A stretch of DNA of 64,000 nt from Chlorella sorokiniana (GCA_025917655.1 CP084611.1:930001-994000), one strand, 5' to 3'. Shown: positions 44,023 through 56,422, counted from the stretch's first letter. The notes: generated from the letters alone by a model not told the origin. Program-made: numbers and translations.

Positions 44023-47000
44023 ATGCCGGCGCTGGTGCTGTTCAACAGGCGCTGGCTGCTGGCCAGCGACGACGTGCCGCTCCCGGCAGCTGCGTGCGCA
44101 CTGTTCCATGCGGTGGGCTCCCGCCGCCGCTCGCGCCGCCGACCCCGCCGCCGACCCCGCCACTCTTCCCGCCTTTCTGTGCTGGCTGGCTAGCCGACTT
44201 TGACCCGTCATGCACGTGACCCCTCCTTGCAACACGGTGTCGCCCGCTCCTGCCGCCGCTCCAGGTGTGGTGCATCCTGCTGATCGTGTGGTTTGCCTCG
44301 GTGCACGGCCCTCGAGACTGCGAGGGCGCCTGGCGGTACGACGTCGCCGTGGGCGGCCTGCTGGGCGCCTTTGTCCTCTCCTGCGGCGTGGAGGTTGCCA
44401 TGGTGCGGCACGGCCTGCGGGGGGCCTTTCGAGACGCGCAGGCGCCGCCTCATCCCCCGACTCATCTACATCGACTTCGTCAGCCACGTGGCGCAGGTGG
44501 GGGTGGCCTGTGTGCATGTGTGCTCGGGGGCGCCATGTTGAAGATCCAGCAGTGGGTTTGTGCGCCAGTTCGGTGGCCGATGAGGTGGCGGTAGCCACAG
44601 CAGGGCAAGATGGACGGACAGACGTTGCTGGGGTGTCCAGGGGCTTGCATGCAGCTTCCGCAGCCGTCAGCGCCACCCAGAACTCCAGGCTCAACCCGTG
44701 GCCCTCACCCCCTTCCTCCCGGCTCTGTCCTGCTGCAGGTGGCCTTCAACGGGTACGGCACCTGGCTGCTGTACGACGCGTCGCGGCCGGTGTGCGCGGG
44801 GGTGCCTCCTGGGACCCTTTCGACGCCATGCTGGCGCTGGTCTGGTGCACCTGGGCCTTCATCGCCGCCCTGCTGCTCCTGCTGGTGCTCACCTACAACC
44901 TCTTCCCCGACTACAGCGGTGCGGCGCCACCCCCAATGGTTGTGCAGCGCTCATGCAGAAAGCTGCAGCATGTTGTGCCTGCCGTGCAGCAGCGTGCTGC
45001 TTCGTGATTGGCCAGCTGGCGTTGAAAAGTGCTGCGTGCCGCTGGTTGCAAATCACAGCGCGGCAAAGCTGTCCGTCCAGCCGATTGCTGAACTGTTGCG
45101 CTCATTCTTTCCCCTCCCGCCTCCCCGCCGCCACCCTTCAGACCCTCGCTCCTGGGAGCGGCGCTGCAACTGCATCGGCACAATGTGCTGCTGCTGCCGC
45201 CGGCGCGACCAGCTGTACACGGATGCAGAGGGGCAGCCGCAGCGCATCACCTCCCGCCTGGGCAACATCTTTGCAACGGTGGGTGCCCACCTACAGGCTG
45301 GCGTGCGGGAGGTTGCAGGCTGGCAGATCACACGGGCAGAAAGGGTTGCCTACAGCGGTCAGTGCCTGCGTGCTGTATGGCAGGTGCCATCCAGAGGAGG
45401 CTGCGCCGCTGCCTTGACGTGCGCCCCACGTCCCCACCCAAAAAGAAACGCACACAACATCACTCACCAGCCCCCATCCACCCACCCTTCCTCCCATCAC
45501 GCAGCTCTTCTCCCACATTGATCTCAGCGCCACCGACGTGCTGCTGGCCTTCTCGCTGGCCATGACCCTGCAGCGCATCCAGCGCAAGCAGCGCAAGGCG
45601 GCAGCCGCTAAGGGGGCGGGGGGAGGGCGCCGGCGCCGGGCCGCCGCCGCGGTCGTACGCTGTGGGGTCGGCGCCGCACGCGGGTATCCAGCTGTCGCCG
45701 CAGCACAGCCCCGGCGCCGCCAGCAGCGTGTGCTCCGCGGACGACTTGCTTGCCTCGGATGCAGAGGGTGGACTGGTGGGCGCCAGCCGCAAGCGCCTGC
45801 TCCAACAGCAGGCCAGCAGCAGCGGCGGCGCGGTGGCGGCTGCGGCCAACGGGCGCGCCACGGCCAGCCGGGCGGCCGCGGAGGTCACGCCCGACGAGCT
45901 GCGCCGCACCTCGCAGTTTGGGCTGGCACACCCGCAGAACGGCGGGCTGCAGGTAGGTGCGGAGAAGCTGCAGGAGGACGAGCAGGGGGAGGAGGACGGC
46001 TGGCCGGGCGGCACGCTGCGCGGCACGGCGGGGACCTCGGCGCCGTGGACTCGGGTGAGCCTCGGGAGGCTGCGCCGCGGCAGCGCCCGGCAATCCCTTG
46101 CAGGCCACCCAGCCTGGGTCCGCACTCAACCTCTCGACTCGTGCCTCGCGTGCACGCCCAATCTGGGTGTCGCCTGCAGCTGGCTTGGGCTGGCTCCACG
46201 CCGCCCCTGCCCGCCTCCCCCTGCCCCTGCCTGCAGCGACGCTACAGGAGGCGGCCTGGGCCATGAAGTTTGCCTTTGCCGCCTACGGCTACCTGCTCTT
46301 CCTGTTCTCCGAACCCACGTGAGCAGCGGCGGCCGTGGCTGAAGCCGCTACCCGACTGCCCGGGGGGTGGGGGAGGGGGGGGGGGGGGTGTTCCCATGCC
46401 TCAGCTTAAGCCGCACAGGGTACCATGGCGCACAGCGGTATGGCTGTGGCCTTAGCCCCGCTGGACTTGCGTGCAGCAAGCAACCCGTCCCAGCCTGGTG
46501 TCCTCCCATGAGTCGGCCGCCCCCGCCCCTCCCCCCTCCCCCGCAGGATGGGCTGCCTGCAGCTTCTGTTTGGGCGCAACTGCGGGCTGCTGGTGGGCAC
46601 CGCCAACGGGCGGCGGGTGAGGAAGAAGCTGGACCTGCACCTGGTTAACAACCTGAACCGGGAGGCGACGCAGCAGGTGTGTTCCTGCGTGTGTGGTGTG
46701 TGTGTTGGGGAGAGGGGGCTGGTTTGACTGGCGGCTGTTTTGCCGGGCTTTGCCTGGCGTGTGCCTGAGCTCTGTGCCGTGTGTTCTCTGTGCCGAGGGG
46801 GCCGTGGGCCAGCACACGACCCAGGCAGGCAGTCCAGCAGCCTGCCCATAACCTCTCTTGCAGCAGCTCTGCCCGCAAGCATGGTGAGGCGGCTAGGCAA
46901 GCAAGCGTATCCCCTGCTCCTGCCTGTGCACCGTGCAGGCTGCGGGGCTGGCTGACGCTGACCTGCTGGATGTGCGGTACGAGGGGGAGGTACCGCACGT

Positions 47001-49459
47001 ACTGCCCTACTTCCTGGCGGTGGACCAGCCCTCGCGCTGCATTGTACTGGCCATACGGGGTGCGCGGGTAGTGGGCAACAGCAAGGGCGGCTCTGGCTGG
47101 GCGGCGGCCTGCTGCTTGCACTGCGTCGCTGCGCGGCCCGCCCGCCCGCCCTGGCCCCTGCCGATATCTCTCGCCCCCACCCCAAGACACCCGCCCACCC
47201 ACCCGCACAGGCTCCCTGTCCCTGGACGACGTGGTGCGGGACCTGCTGTTTGAGCCCGCCTGCCTCGACCAGTGGGTGGCGGGGCGGGCCTGGGAGGAGG
47301 AGCCCCCACCGCTGCGCCCCGCCTGTGAGCCGTGCTTGGGTGACGGGGCTGGTGAAGGGGCGGGTGAAGAAAGCTAGCCAGGGCGGCCTGGGCCCCCACT
47401 CACCCCCATTCCCACACCCTCATGCCAGGAAATCCATGCAATCTTGCTTCTAGGCTTGCTTGGGACACCCCGGTCTTCAGCTCCCTTCCTCACCCTTTTC
47501 CTCATACCCCCCCGGCCCCCCAGCCGCCGCAACGCGGTACGCCGCCCACGCTGGCATCCTGGAGGCGGCTCGGGCGACGTTCATCGACCTGCAGCAGCAG
47601 GGGGTGCTGCGGAGGCGCTGCTGGCCCCGAGGCGCGCTACGCTGGGTACCGTTTCGTGGTGGCTGGGCACTCGCTCGGTGCCGGCTGCGCTTTCCTCCTG
47701 GCCCTCTACCTTCGACACTTCTTCCCGGAGCTGAGGTGGGAGCCGCTGCAGCATGTTGTCTGTGGTGTGTTTGTGTGTGGGGTGGGGTGGGGGGCATGGC
47801 TGCGGGTGGGGCGGTGAGATGGTGGGGCAGCAAGGCGGTGGTGCTGCGCACGCGTGTCAGCCGCCACCCCACCACACCAACACTCCCACGCTACCCCATG
47901 TGCTGCTGTTCCCAGGTGCTGGGCCTTCTCGCCCCCGGCGGCCTGGCCTCCGCCGAGCTGTGCGCCGCCGCGGGCGACTGGTGCACGTCTGTGGTGTGTG
48001 GCAAGGAATGGATCCCGCGCCTCTCGTGAGCCCGCCGCCGCGCATCCCACCCCTCGGCAGTGGCTGCCCCCTGCCCCGCCCCACTCTCCTCGCCCTCCAG
48101 CCGGCCGACGCGGCACCCCGCACGCTGCTGACTGCCAGCAGCGCACTGCAACTCCCAAAATCTTGCACAGCTCCTGAACCAGGCGCTTCCTGTGAATGCT
48201 CCAAATAGTTCTTTTTGTCTTGCACCTTCCCCCAAGGCTCCTTGGCCCCCCCCACCCCCACATGCCCTTCCGTGTGCATTGCCCCTGTCCCGCAGGGTGC
48301 GCACCTTCCAGCGCATGCGTGACGAGATGGTGTTTGCCGCGCTGCGCTGTAAGCGCCCCAAGTGGGTAGTGCTGGCGGGGCTGCTGGCGGGGCGGCGCTG
48401 GACCGAGGCGGAGCTCTTCTACAGCCCAGACGAGGTGGGTGGGGAGGTGGAGCGCACTTGGGGTGCAGTCGGCAGCTGGGGGCAGCATGTGGAGGCAGCG
48501 CGTGAGGAGTGTTGGGAGCCAGCGAGTTCCAGGCCCTGCCTGCGCGGTGCGTGCCCCTGCTGGCGCGCTCAGGCTGCTGCACCCCCGCCGAACCTCCCCG
48601 TGCAGCTGCCCATGGAGGCGCGGGAGGCGCTGCGGCGGTACCACGACAGCGTGGCGCGCACCCTGCACGCGCGCTCCTTCATCCGCCTGGCTGAGGACTT
48701 CCAGCCGCCGGGTGGGTGGCCAGGCGCCTGTGTCTGTGTCTGTGTCTGTAGGTGTCCAGGGACTGTGTCCCAGCATACGCCATTGCACTGGGGCACGTCT
48801 TCAACAGCCCAGGCTTGCCCCTGTGCACACCCCCTCTCCGCCCTGCCCCCCCCCCCCGCAGGCCGCTGCTTCCAGCTGCGGCCCACGGGCGTGAGCAGCC
48901 GCACCGGCGGGTGGTGCCGCCGCACGAAGCTGCGCCAGTACCGCGCGACGTACGTGACGGGGCAGGCCATCATAGACCAGGGGGTGCTCATCGGAGGGCG
49001 CATGATGGCGGGTGAGGCTGGGTGGCTGGCACGGCACAGCTGCGCATCATGGCTGCGGTTTAAGGGTGTGCGCTGCTCATGCGCGCTGCGCCCTTGCGCC
49101 GGGACTGCCAGCTGCGCAGCATTTGGACAGCGCCTCCTGCCCCGACCTCTCCTCAACCCCCCATTCTGTTCGCAGACCACATGCCCGACTACTGCCTGGC
49201 CACGCTGCGCCGCATGGCGCAGTCGCTGCGGCACTCGCGCTCCACCGCCAACGTCAGCGACCGGGCGGGGCACCGCCTCACCGACGAGCTCATGGAGCGC
49301 GGCGAGGGCGATGCAGGCAGCGACGGCGCCGCCAGCGACGGCGATGCCAGCCCGCAGGGGCAGCGGCCGCGGCGGCGAGCGGCTGGCGATGCCACGATAC
49401 CGCCGGCGCCGCAGCGGCCGCCTCAGCGTGGTCTTTCTTGGGGCGGTTCGCCGGTGTGA
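44023..49459 (+). CDS. sn-1-specific diacylglycerol lipase (DAGL-like)
   Basis: It releases the sn-1 fatty acid from diacylglycerol at a membrane. The start at 44023 gives MPALVLFNRRWLLASDDVPL, very close to the animal DAGL N-terminus. Four membrane segments follow: FHAVWCILLIVWFASV, GGLLGAFVLSCGVEVAM, IPRLIYIDFVSHVAQVAF and LVWCTWAFIAALLLLLVL. Then a Cys cluster (RRCNCIGTMCCCC), FSHIDLSATDVLLAFSLAM, and a long Ala/Gln/Gly-rich insertion (45600-46080). The lipase domain has EVPHVLPYFLAVDQPSRC, SLSLDDVVRDLL, GYRFVVAGHSLGAGCAFLLA with the nucleophile Ser at 47671-47673, VVCGKEWIPRLS, and DHMPDYCLATL with the probable catalytic His. The position that is Asp524 in human DAGL-alpha is Glu here (48006-48008). 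About a dozen exons; several frame changes fit missing bases. The last exon may splice at 49448 into further sequence instead of stopping at 49459. Confidence 0.88.
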
Positions 49460-50338
49460 GTCCCCCCATCAGCTTGGCTTTGTGTGTGCTGCTCTCATCG
49501 CTGCCCTTCATTTCATTCTGTGATGCACACGCTTGCCACTTCCCTAATGGTGCACATGTCGTCCATGGCATCGTGTGCAATCTGAACGGTTGCAGGTTGT
49601 GCAGCGGCAGCCGCACAACGGGGGACGAGGCGGGCGCAGGTGAATCAGTTCTCTCGGTCCCATGCCCCGATCGGACTCATTGATTACTCGGCTCGCATTA
49701 TCTGACAGGACGTCACCGATCGATTTCTACTGCTGAGCGACACAGCTGGAGGCTTGAACACCGGCACATGGCAACCTCTTCCGAGTGAGCACGCCCTTTC
49801 AATCTCATACTTCATGAAGCAAACTCACCGCAACCTGAAAACTGCAGCCTGCGGGCGACAGTCTCCTCTGCTGTTCGGCCCATTGAACACCCGGACCCTG
49901 GCAGGGCGCCAGCACGCCCAAACGGCGGCTGGACGACCGATGCTGCCTTTTTAAAGCCGTGGCCGTGGGGTAGGAGTCGCTGGTCAAACAACACAACACA
50001 AGGTGCGCAAGCACGGCGGCAACTGCGTGCATGGGGGTGATGGGCTTGGGCGGCGTAGGCGGAGAGAGAGCGGCTGCTGCGTGCACCCATGGGATATTCT
50101 TGTTATAAACACGTTGTTTATGGTGCTGGCCGGCCTAAAGAGGAGGTGTCGCCTTTGCGCCCAGCCCGATGCGGCTCCTCTAGCAGGGAATTCCTGTGCA
50201 TTGTTTAACGGATCGTGCATTGTAATCATCCAAATTGCACAAGCACAGCTGGCTGGGGACGCACTGGGCCAGCTGTATGTGCCGCTGCCCGCCGTTCGCA
50301 AGCGTCAACCCCGCCGGTTCTTCTTTTTTGTTTTGCAG
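49460..50338. other. Spacer with the eIF5A promoter and a probable 5' UTR intron
   Basis: About 880 bases. A T-rich tract and acceptor (TTTTGCAG) end directly before the eIF5A start codon, so an intron in the 5' untranslated region is likely. It may also contain short terminal exons of the DAG lipase near 49597-49640. No RNA gene or repeat was recognised. Confidence 0.5.
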
Positions 50339-51787
50339 ATGTCTGACCACGACGATCATGGCCATGATGTTCACGTAAGTCTAGCAAATCGTCTATGCTT
50401 GGCCTTCATCGAATTAACAGAGTGACCTTCATCGGATTAACATTTGCTGTCGTCGAGCTGCGCACTCCTGCTCCTGTGTGCTCACAGCCCCTGTGCCTTT
50501 GCTGCCTTGTCTGCAGTTCGAGAGGTGACTCTTCTCAGCATGGTCGCTGGTGTTTTGGCTAAAACTATACAGCGCAGCACAGCGTTTTATCGTGAGGCGC
50601 ATGGCCATGGAGGAGCGGGGCAGCAAAAAGCGTGGTGGCACTGCTTGCCTTACACCCGGTTCCCTGCCCTTCCTTGCCTGCAGTGCCGATGCCGGCGCCT
50701 CGCTGACCTACCCCCAGCAGGCCGGTACCGTGCGCAAGAACGCTTACATTGTGATCAAGGGCCGCCCCTGCAAGGTGGGTCAGGCTGGCGCGTAGGCCAC
50801 AGCTTTGTGGCAAGAGTGCTGTGCCCTCTGCCCATCACAGCCTGCCGCCCGGCTCAGTCGCAGTGTGCAGCAAGCATTCCTTCAAAGCCTTGAGCTGAGA
50901 GAAAACTTTTGCCTGCACAGGTTGTGGATGTGAGCACCTCCAAGACCGGCAAGCACGGCCACGCCAAGTGCGCGTTCGTTGCTGGTGAGCACCCACAGTC
51001 GAGCCTCCCCTGCTGGGGGCAGCGCCTGATGGCCGCGCAGTCAGCCCGCCTGTGGCTTGAGGCGCTGCTGTGCAATCTCCTCTTGTGGTTGGCCAGGCTA
51101 TTGCGCCTGCTGCCACCCCCAAAAAAATCTGGCCCCTGCACCCCCCCCCCACACCCACCCACCCACCACAACACACACACACTCACCCCTCTCACCCCCT
51201 CCCCCTCACCACCACCGCCCGCAGTCGACATCTTCACCGGCAAGAAGATGGAGGACCTGTCCCCCTCCTCCCACAACGTGGACGTGCCCCACGTCTCCCG
51301 CACCGACTACACCCTGCTGGACATCACTGACGACGGCTTCGTGTCGCTCATGACCGAGGGCGGCGACACCAAGGACGACCTGCAGCTGCCCTCCGGCACC
51401 GATGAGGCCGACAAGCTGGCCATCCAGATCAAGGCCGACTTTGACGCCGGCAAGGAGCTGATGGTGTCGGTGATGAAGGTGGGGGTGCGCCCCAGCACCA
51501 TGCACAACACACGCTCTAGCTGCCCTGCTGCCCTGCCGCGGCAGCCACCAGCACCGCCTGGCTGTGAGGATCAACCTAGTACCATCAAATGCTGAGCGGC
51601 ACACCGCCGCGTGCTGACCATTTTCAGCCTTGTCTGAGCCACGCGATGATGCTGCGCGCGCGCGCGACGGTTTGCTTGCCTGATGCGTGAAGCCTCGAAC
51701 CATTCTGCTCATCCCCCAAACCAACCCATGCAGGCCATGGGCGAGGAGCAGATTTGTGCTGTCAAGACCACCGGCCAGGCCGCCTGA
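50339..51787 (+). CDS. EIF5A: Translation factor eIF5A with an 8-base microexon
   Basis: It relieves stalled peptide-bond formation on ribosomes and carries hypusine. Six exons: 50339-50374, 50517-50524, 50684-50774, 50921-50984, 51225-51478 and 51734-51787, giving 168 residues with no frame break. The N-terminus is MSDHDDHGHDVHFESADAGA. The hypusine loop is STSKTGKHGHAKC, with the modified lysine at about residue 56. The C-terminal OB fold has VSRTDYTLLDITDDGF and GKELMVSVMKAMGEEQICAV. Exon 2 is only TTCGAGAG, coding Phe-Glu and two bases of Ser, with good splice sites on both sides. Without it, the conserved FES/FETADAGAS join would be lost. No second copy is seen. Confidence 0.96.
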
Positions 51788-52093
51788 GCACTCGGCTGGC
51801 CCACATGGCGCTGTTGGCGGCCTTGCGGGGCGCCCTGCAGCAGCAGCTCCGGCACCAAGTGCAGCTCACCCACTTGGACATGCAAGCCCGCCAAACCCCT
51901 GACAGCGGCCCCCACTTTTGGCCGGGCGCGGCCGCTGGCCAGGCCCCAGCACTCGGTTGGGGTCGGCTCCGCCTTCCTCTGTCTTTCCCATGCTCGCATC
52001 TGTTTCGGTTCTCAGCCTTGGATGTGCGTTGCCCGTTGAATGCGGGCGCCTTGATATGTCACACATTTAATACACATCTTCTTACACATGGCA
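51788..52093. other. Convergent spacer between eIF5A and DRC2
   Basis: 306 bases holding both 3' ends. A TTACA at 52081-52085 would be a minus-strand TGTAA but lies too near the DRC2 stop to be convincing. Confidence 0.4.
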
Positions 52094-54504
52094 TCAGGAC
52101 GTTGTTGCCTTTGCTGCCTGGCCCCGCGATGCTGCTGCCCCTCCCAGCGTGCGCTGCAATCGTTCGTTCACCACCAGGAGCGTGCTGAGAGGGCCCTCCA
52201 CTGCTGCCCCACTCACGCCTGTGCCCTCCTGGACCGCCTTGATGACGGCGCGCATCGACGCGTTCTCAGCAGACAGCCGCAGCCGCTCCTGCTCCAGCGC
52301 AGCGCTGTCCAGAACAGCTGCGTTCATGCGGCGAGTGAATGCATCCAGCAGATGTTGTGCACCGCTCCCAGGCTGCAGCCCCAGCTCCTCCAGCGCATGC
52401 ACGGCCACGACGCCGTCGCAAGGAGCCTCGCTGGCGGCAGCGGCACAAGGGTGCAGCGGGCTGCATGCAAGGCGCTGCCGAGCGCTGCCGCTGCTGCTGG
52501 GACGACTGTTGTCTGCTGGCTGGTTGGTAGCCACAAGGCTTGATTCCTTGCCCCTGCCTTCGTTGTCGCTCGACAAGCCGCCTTTGACGCACTCAGCAGG
52601 ATCTGGCTGTGCGGTGGCAGCTTCCTTTGAAGCAGCCGCAAGCTCTCCTGGGCTGCCGCCTGCCCTGGCACCTGCCGCTGCCTCCCCAAGCATCTCGTGC
52701 TTGCGGCACAGTGACGCAACGCGCACGATGCGCTGCGCCGTGTCCAAGTGGCTGCGCAGCTCTGCCTCCACATCGGCACTGCAGCGCGACGTGCATGAGC
52801 ACTGCTTGTAAGCTACCAGTGATCAACGACTGCCGGACAGCATCGCGCAGGCAGCATGGCTTGTCTACTGCTGCCGTTTTCGCGCCAAACAGCTGACTGG
52901 AGCACGCCCTGCGCACGCACGGTTCTGCCCCTCCCACTCACTAGCTCACACACATCTTCTTCAGGCGCGCCTGCTGCTCATCCCTGGAGCGCGCCAGCGC
53001 AGACTTGAGGGCGGTGTGGTGCCCCAGCACAATCTCCTTCTCGCGCGCCAGCGCGCCCGTTTGCGCCGCTGCCACTCGTTCGAGTTGGCAACTATGCGGC
53101 CGCGCCACTGCGGCAGCAAACGGGAGCGCGAGGCGGGCATGGGGATCAGGCTGCAGGCGCTTGGATGACAGTTAGCTGACCGTGGCCGGGCGGGCCGCTG
53201 CCTCACCTGCACCAGCGCCTGCTGCAGGCCCCGCAGGCGCGCTGTGCGCTGCGCGATGGCCTGTGCTGCCTCCTCGTCGGCTGCTGCCAGCTGGCGGTAC
53301 GCGTCCTCCTGCTCCCCGGTTGCCTCGTGAAACCGCTGCGCGGGGCCAGCAGCGGCAGCATCAGCCAGTCGCGTGCAGGCCAGGTTGCGGGCAGGTTTGC
53401 GGGTCAGTGATGTCAGGAGCACATGCATGCAGCAGGCTGCAGGGGCAGAATCGTGCCCCTCGCTCATGGCGCTACCGGCAGAGAGGGTTGGGTGTTGCAA
53501 GCACCTGGTGCTGCTGCTCCACCGCCGCCTCCAGCTCTGCCACCTGGCCCTCCAGCCCCAGCTTGGTCACGTTGTGCGCCTCGGCAGCATGGTTGCGCAC
53601 CTCCTCCTCCTGCGTTGGCACCCCAACGAAGTGGGTCTCAACCACCCGATCACGCTGATACCCACCATGAGGCGCCAACTAAGTAGGTCAGTTGGGCCCT
53701 TGCCTGGTTTCAACGCTGACGGCACGCAAGGCCGCACCTGGAGGCGGTACGCCGCAGCAGCCTGCGCCCGCGTGTCTGCATAGGCCTGCTGCAGGGCTGC
53801 CATCACATCGGCCAGCTCCTTCTTGGAGCGGAGGTGCAGCTGCACGATGCCCGCCTTCTCCCTGGCGATAAACGAGGGGGTGCCACGTTCGCATGCAGCC
53901 CAAGCATGCAGCGCGAGTTGTCGCGTGGCAGGGCTGTCAGCATTTCCCAACGGGGCGGCCCGCACCACACTGAGCCAGGTGCAGGCTCCTCACCCCTCCA
54001 GTTCCTCCTGCATGGCCTGCAGGTCGCCCTCGAACTGGGCGTGCAGCGCCGCAAGCCGTGCAGCGTGCATGCCGCGCAGCTCCTCCAGCACACGGGCATG
54101 GGCTGCAGCAGCCGCATCGTGCTGCGCATTCTGCGCCGCCAAGTCCTCAAGCAAGGCCTGGGATTGGATCAAGGTGCAGCGCGAAGCAGCCATGTGAGCT
54201 ATGTGGCGATAACCGCGACCAACCAAGTTCACGGCATGCTCCGTCGTGGTGCACAAAGCTAGAGGAGCACCTCGATCAGGCTGTCCCGGCGATCCACAGC
54301 CGCATCATGCTGTCGTGAAAGCACCCCCGCCTCCAAGCGGATTTCTTCAAGCTTTGTGGCCCGCAGCCGCTGCACCCACTCGATGTTGAGCCGCCGGTTG
54401 TTGATGGCTGTCATGGCCTCCTCCCGTGCCGCCGCTCCCCGCAGGGCGGCTGCAGCAGCTGCTTGCCTCGCAGCCTCTGCCTCTGCAGCTACCACGGCCT
54501 TCAT
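52094..54504 (-). CDS. DRC2: Dynein regulatory complex subunit 2 (CCDC65/FAP250)
   Basis: DRC2 forms the base plate of the nexin link between outer doublets of motile cilia. This gene encodes a mostly coiled-coil protein with family segments in order: LNIEWVQRLRATKLEEIRLE, VLSRQHDAAVDRRDSLIEVL, ARLAALHAQFEGDLQAMQEE, LHLRSKKELADVMAALQQ, AHNVTKLGLEGQVAELEAAV, AYRQLAAADEEAAQAI, GRIVANSNEWQRRN, EIVLGHHTALKSALARSRDE, LDTAQRIVRVASLCRKHEM, and a C-terminal MNAAVLDSAALEQERLRLSA with LLVVNERLQRTL. Every DRC2 landmark I know is present, so the gene looks functional. The start is uncertain: the coding frame stays open upstream of Met 54504 (AWWEKKESLEQRHARLQ), and a 5' exon is probably missing. A frame change near 53060 fits a missing base. 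Confidence 0.82.
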
Positions 54505-54968
54505 TTGAAGGCGGGCATGTCGCTGCTCGAGGCTCTCCTTCTTCTCCCACCATGCGTCAAGGAAAAAAGGGGATGCAACAGTCGGTGTGCCGGAGTGACG
54601 GGTGTGAGCTATGGAACATCAAGACTTGTGGCCCGGGACAAGCCTCACCTTATTTGATTCTGGTTTTGGTGCCATTATTGTTTCGGAAGCAGATCACGCA
54701 AACCGGGCTGCTCCCTTTCCGACCGGCCTTTGACTTGTGGGTCTGTGCAGGTGCCGTGTCAGGGATGCCTTGTCTCTTTTTTTTGTTTCTTCAGGCTCAG
54801 CTTATCCCGGAAAACTATTCAGTCGGGCTGCCGAGAGGGCGTGCAGGCTTCGCAAGGACAGTCCAGCCTGGGTCGACGGAGGTCCATCGCCAAATTCGGG
54901 GCTCATGCCACCGCAGGCCTCTTCCGCTGCGCTGGCTTGTTGTGCTCAGACCGCAGCAACTCAGCAGG
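54505..54968. promoter_or_regulatory. Divergent spacer between DRC2 and eS19
   Basis: About 460 bases between a cilium gene and a ribosomal protein gene, two classes with very different usual expression. No TATA box was seen. The first 50 bases probably still code for DRC2. Confidence 0.45.
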
Positions 54969-56311
54969 ATGGCTGAGGACCGGCCGCGCAGTGTCAAGGA
55001 TGTGTCTGCGGACGCCTTCATTCGGGCGTTCGCGGCCTACCTGAAGCAGACCAACAAGGTGAGCGAGGCGTCAGTGGCGCGGATATGGGCCCAACCAGCC
55101 CCCTAGGCTGTCCTGCGTCGCATGATGGAGCATGCAGGCAGAAACAGGCCTCCTGCTGCCGGCTATCTAGCGCACCTGCGGCTCGATAATCATTAGCCGG
55201 CGGCGGAAGAGTCAGAGCAGCTGGCCCAGCCGCCCAGACCAAGCGCCGCCCGCACGTCCGGCGGCGGCAGCGCACCTGTTGCTGCTGGCATTTGACCTGC
55301 TGCTGCTGCTGCTGCTGTTGGGCTGCAGGTCCAGCTGCCGCAGTACGTGGACTACGTGAAGACTGGCGCCTTCAAGGAGCTGTCTCCCCTGGACCCTGAC
55401 TGGTACTACACCCGCGCAGGTGTGTGCGAGAGGGGGCCAGCAATGTTTGTTCAAACACTGCGTTTGCCTGCACAGTTGTGCTTCACCAGCGCCTGGCAGC
55501 AGGCAGCAGCAGGAGATAGCCTGGCGCAGCGGCAAACGATAGCGGGGCAGCACCAGAGGTCGGGTCACCGTCAGCAGGCGGCGGGGGAACGTGCCAGCCG
55601 TCGGCTTGCGCAGCTTACAGCGGTCAAAAGCCCCGCGCTGAGTTTTCCAGCCGCGCCGTGATATGCCGGCCACGCAAAGGCAGCCAGGACGTCACTAGCG
55701 GGGCAGGAGCGCCACCGCAACAGCGCGCGCGTTCCAGCCAGCCTCGCAGTGCAGCTCGTTGCCGCGCGGCTGCCGCGTGCCCGCTCCTGCCATCCGACCC
55801 CGCCTGTTGCTGCCGCTCCCCGCCTGGCTGCAGCCGCCATTGCGCGCCGCGTGTACATCAACCAGGGCATGGGCGTGGGCGCCTTCCGCCGCGTGTTTGG
55901 CGGCCGCTCCAACAAGGCCGGCAGCGTGACGCCCGAGCACCACGCCAAGGCCGCGGGCGGCATCATCCGCCACGCGCTGCAGCAGCTGGAGGCCATGGGC
56001 CTTGTGGAGAAGAACCCCGCCACCCGCGGTGGCCGCCGCATCACCCCTGAGGGCCAGCGCCAGGTGCGGCCGCGGCACGGCCCTCCCTCGGACTGGGCCG
56101 TCTGTGTGCCTCTGTTGTTGGAGGCCTGCTTGATGGCACAGCCCTCCAATGATGAACAGCTCTCTGCTTGAGGGGAGTGCAAGCTGTGTTGCTGGGCTGC
56201 GTGCGTGTCTGGCTCTTCACCCGTCGTCTGCCCCGCTGTCCCGCTGTTGTGGCGCAGATGGACCTGGTGGCAGGCAGCCTGCCCCTGGCCCGCTTCCACT
56301 ACCTGGGCTGA
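54969..56311 (+). CDS. RPS19: 40S ribosomal protein eS19
   Basis: A small-subunit protein needed for 18S rRNA maturation. Four exons: 54969-55058, 55329-55419, 55834-56063 and 56258-56311, giving 154 residues without frame breaks. Segments: [93 protein letters not shown] and [20 protein letters not shown]. The second intron contains an open frame that could be mistaken for coding sequence; the splice to 55834 restores the conserved [10 protein letters not shown]. Confidence 0.96.
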
Positions 56312-56417
56312 GCGCCCTCGCAGCGGCGCGCTGCTATGGAACGCACGTTGCGGCGGGGCGAGGCCAGCAGCGTGCACGTGATGCATGGAGCCAGACCCTG
56401 CTGCCAGCCGCCTGATG

Positions 56418-56422
56418 TGTAA
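56418..56422 (+). terminator. Putative TGTAA poly(A) signal of eS19
   Basis: TGTAA 107 bases after the stop codon, an expected distance for a chlorophyte gene. Confidence 0.45.
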
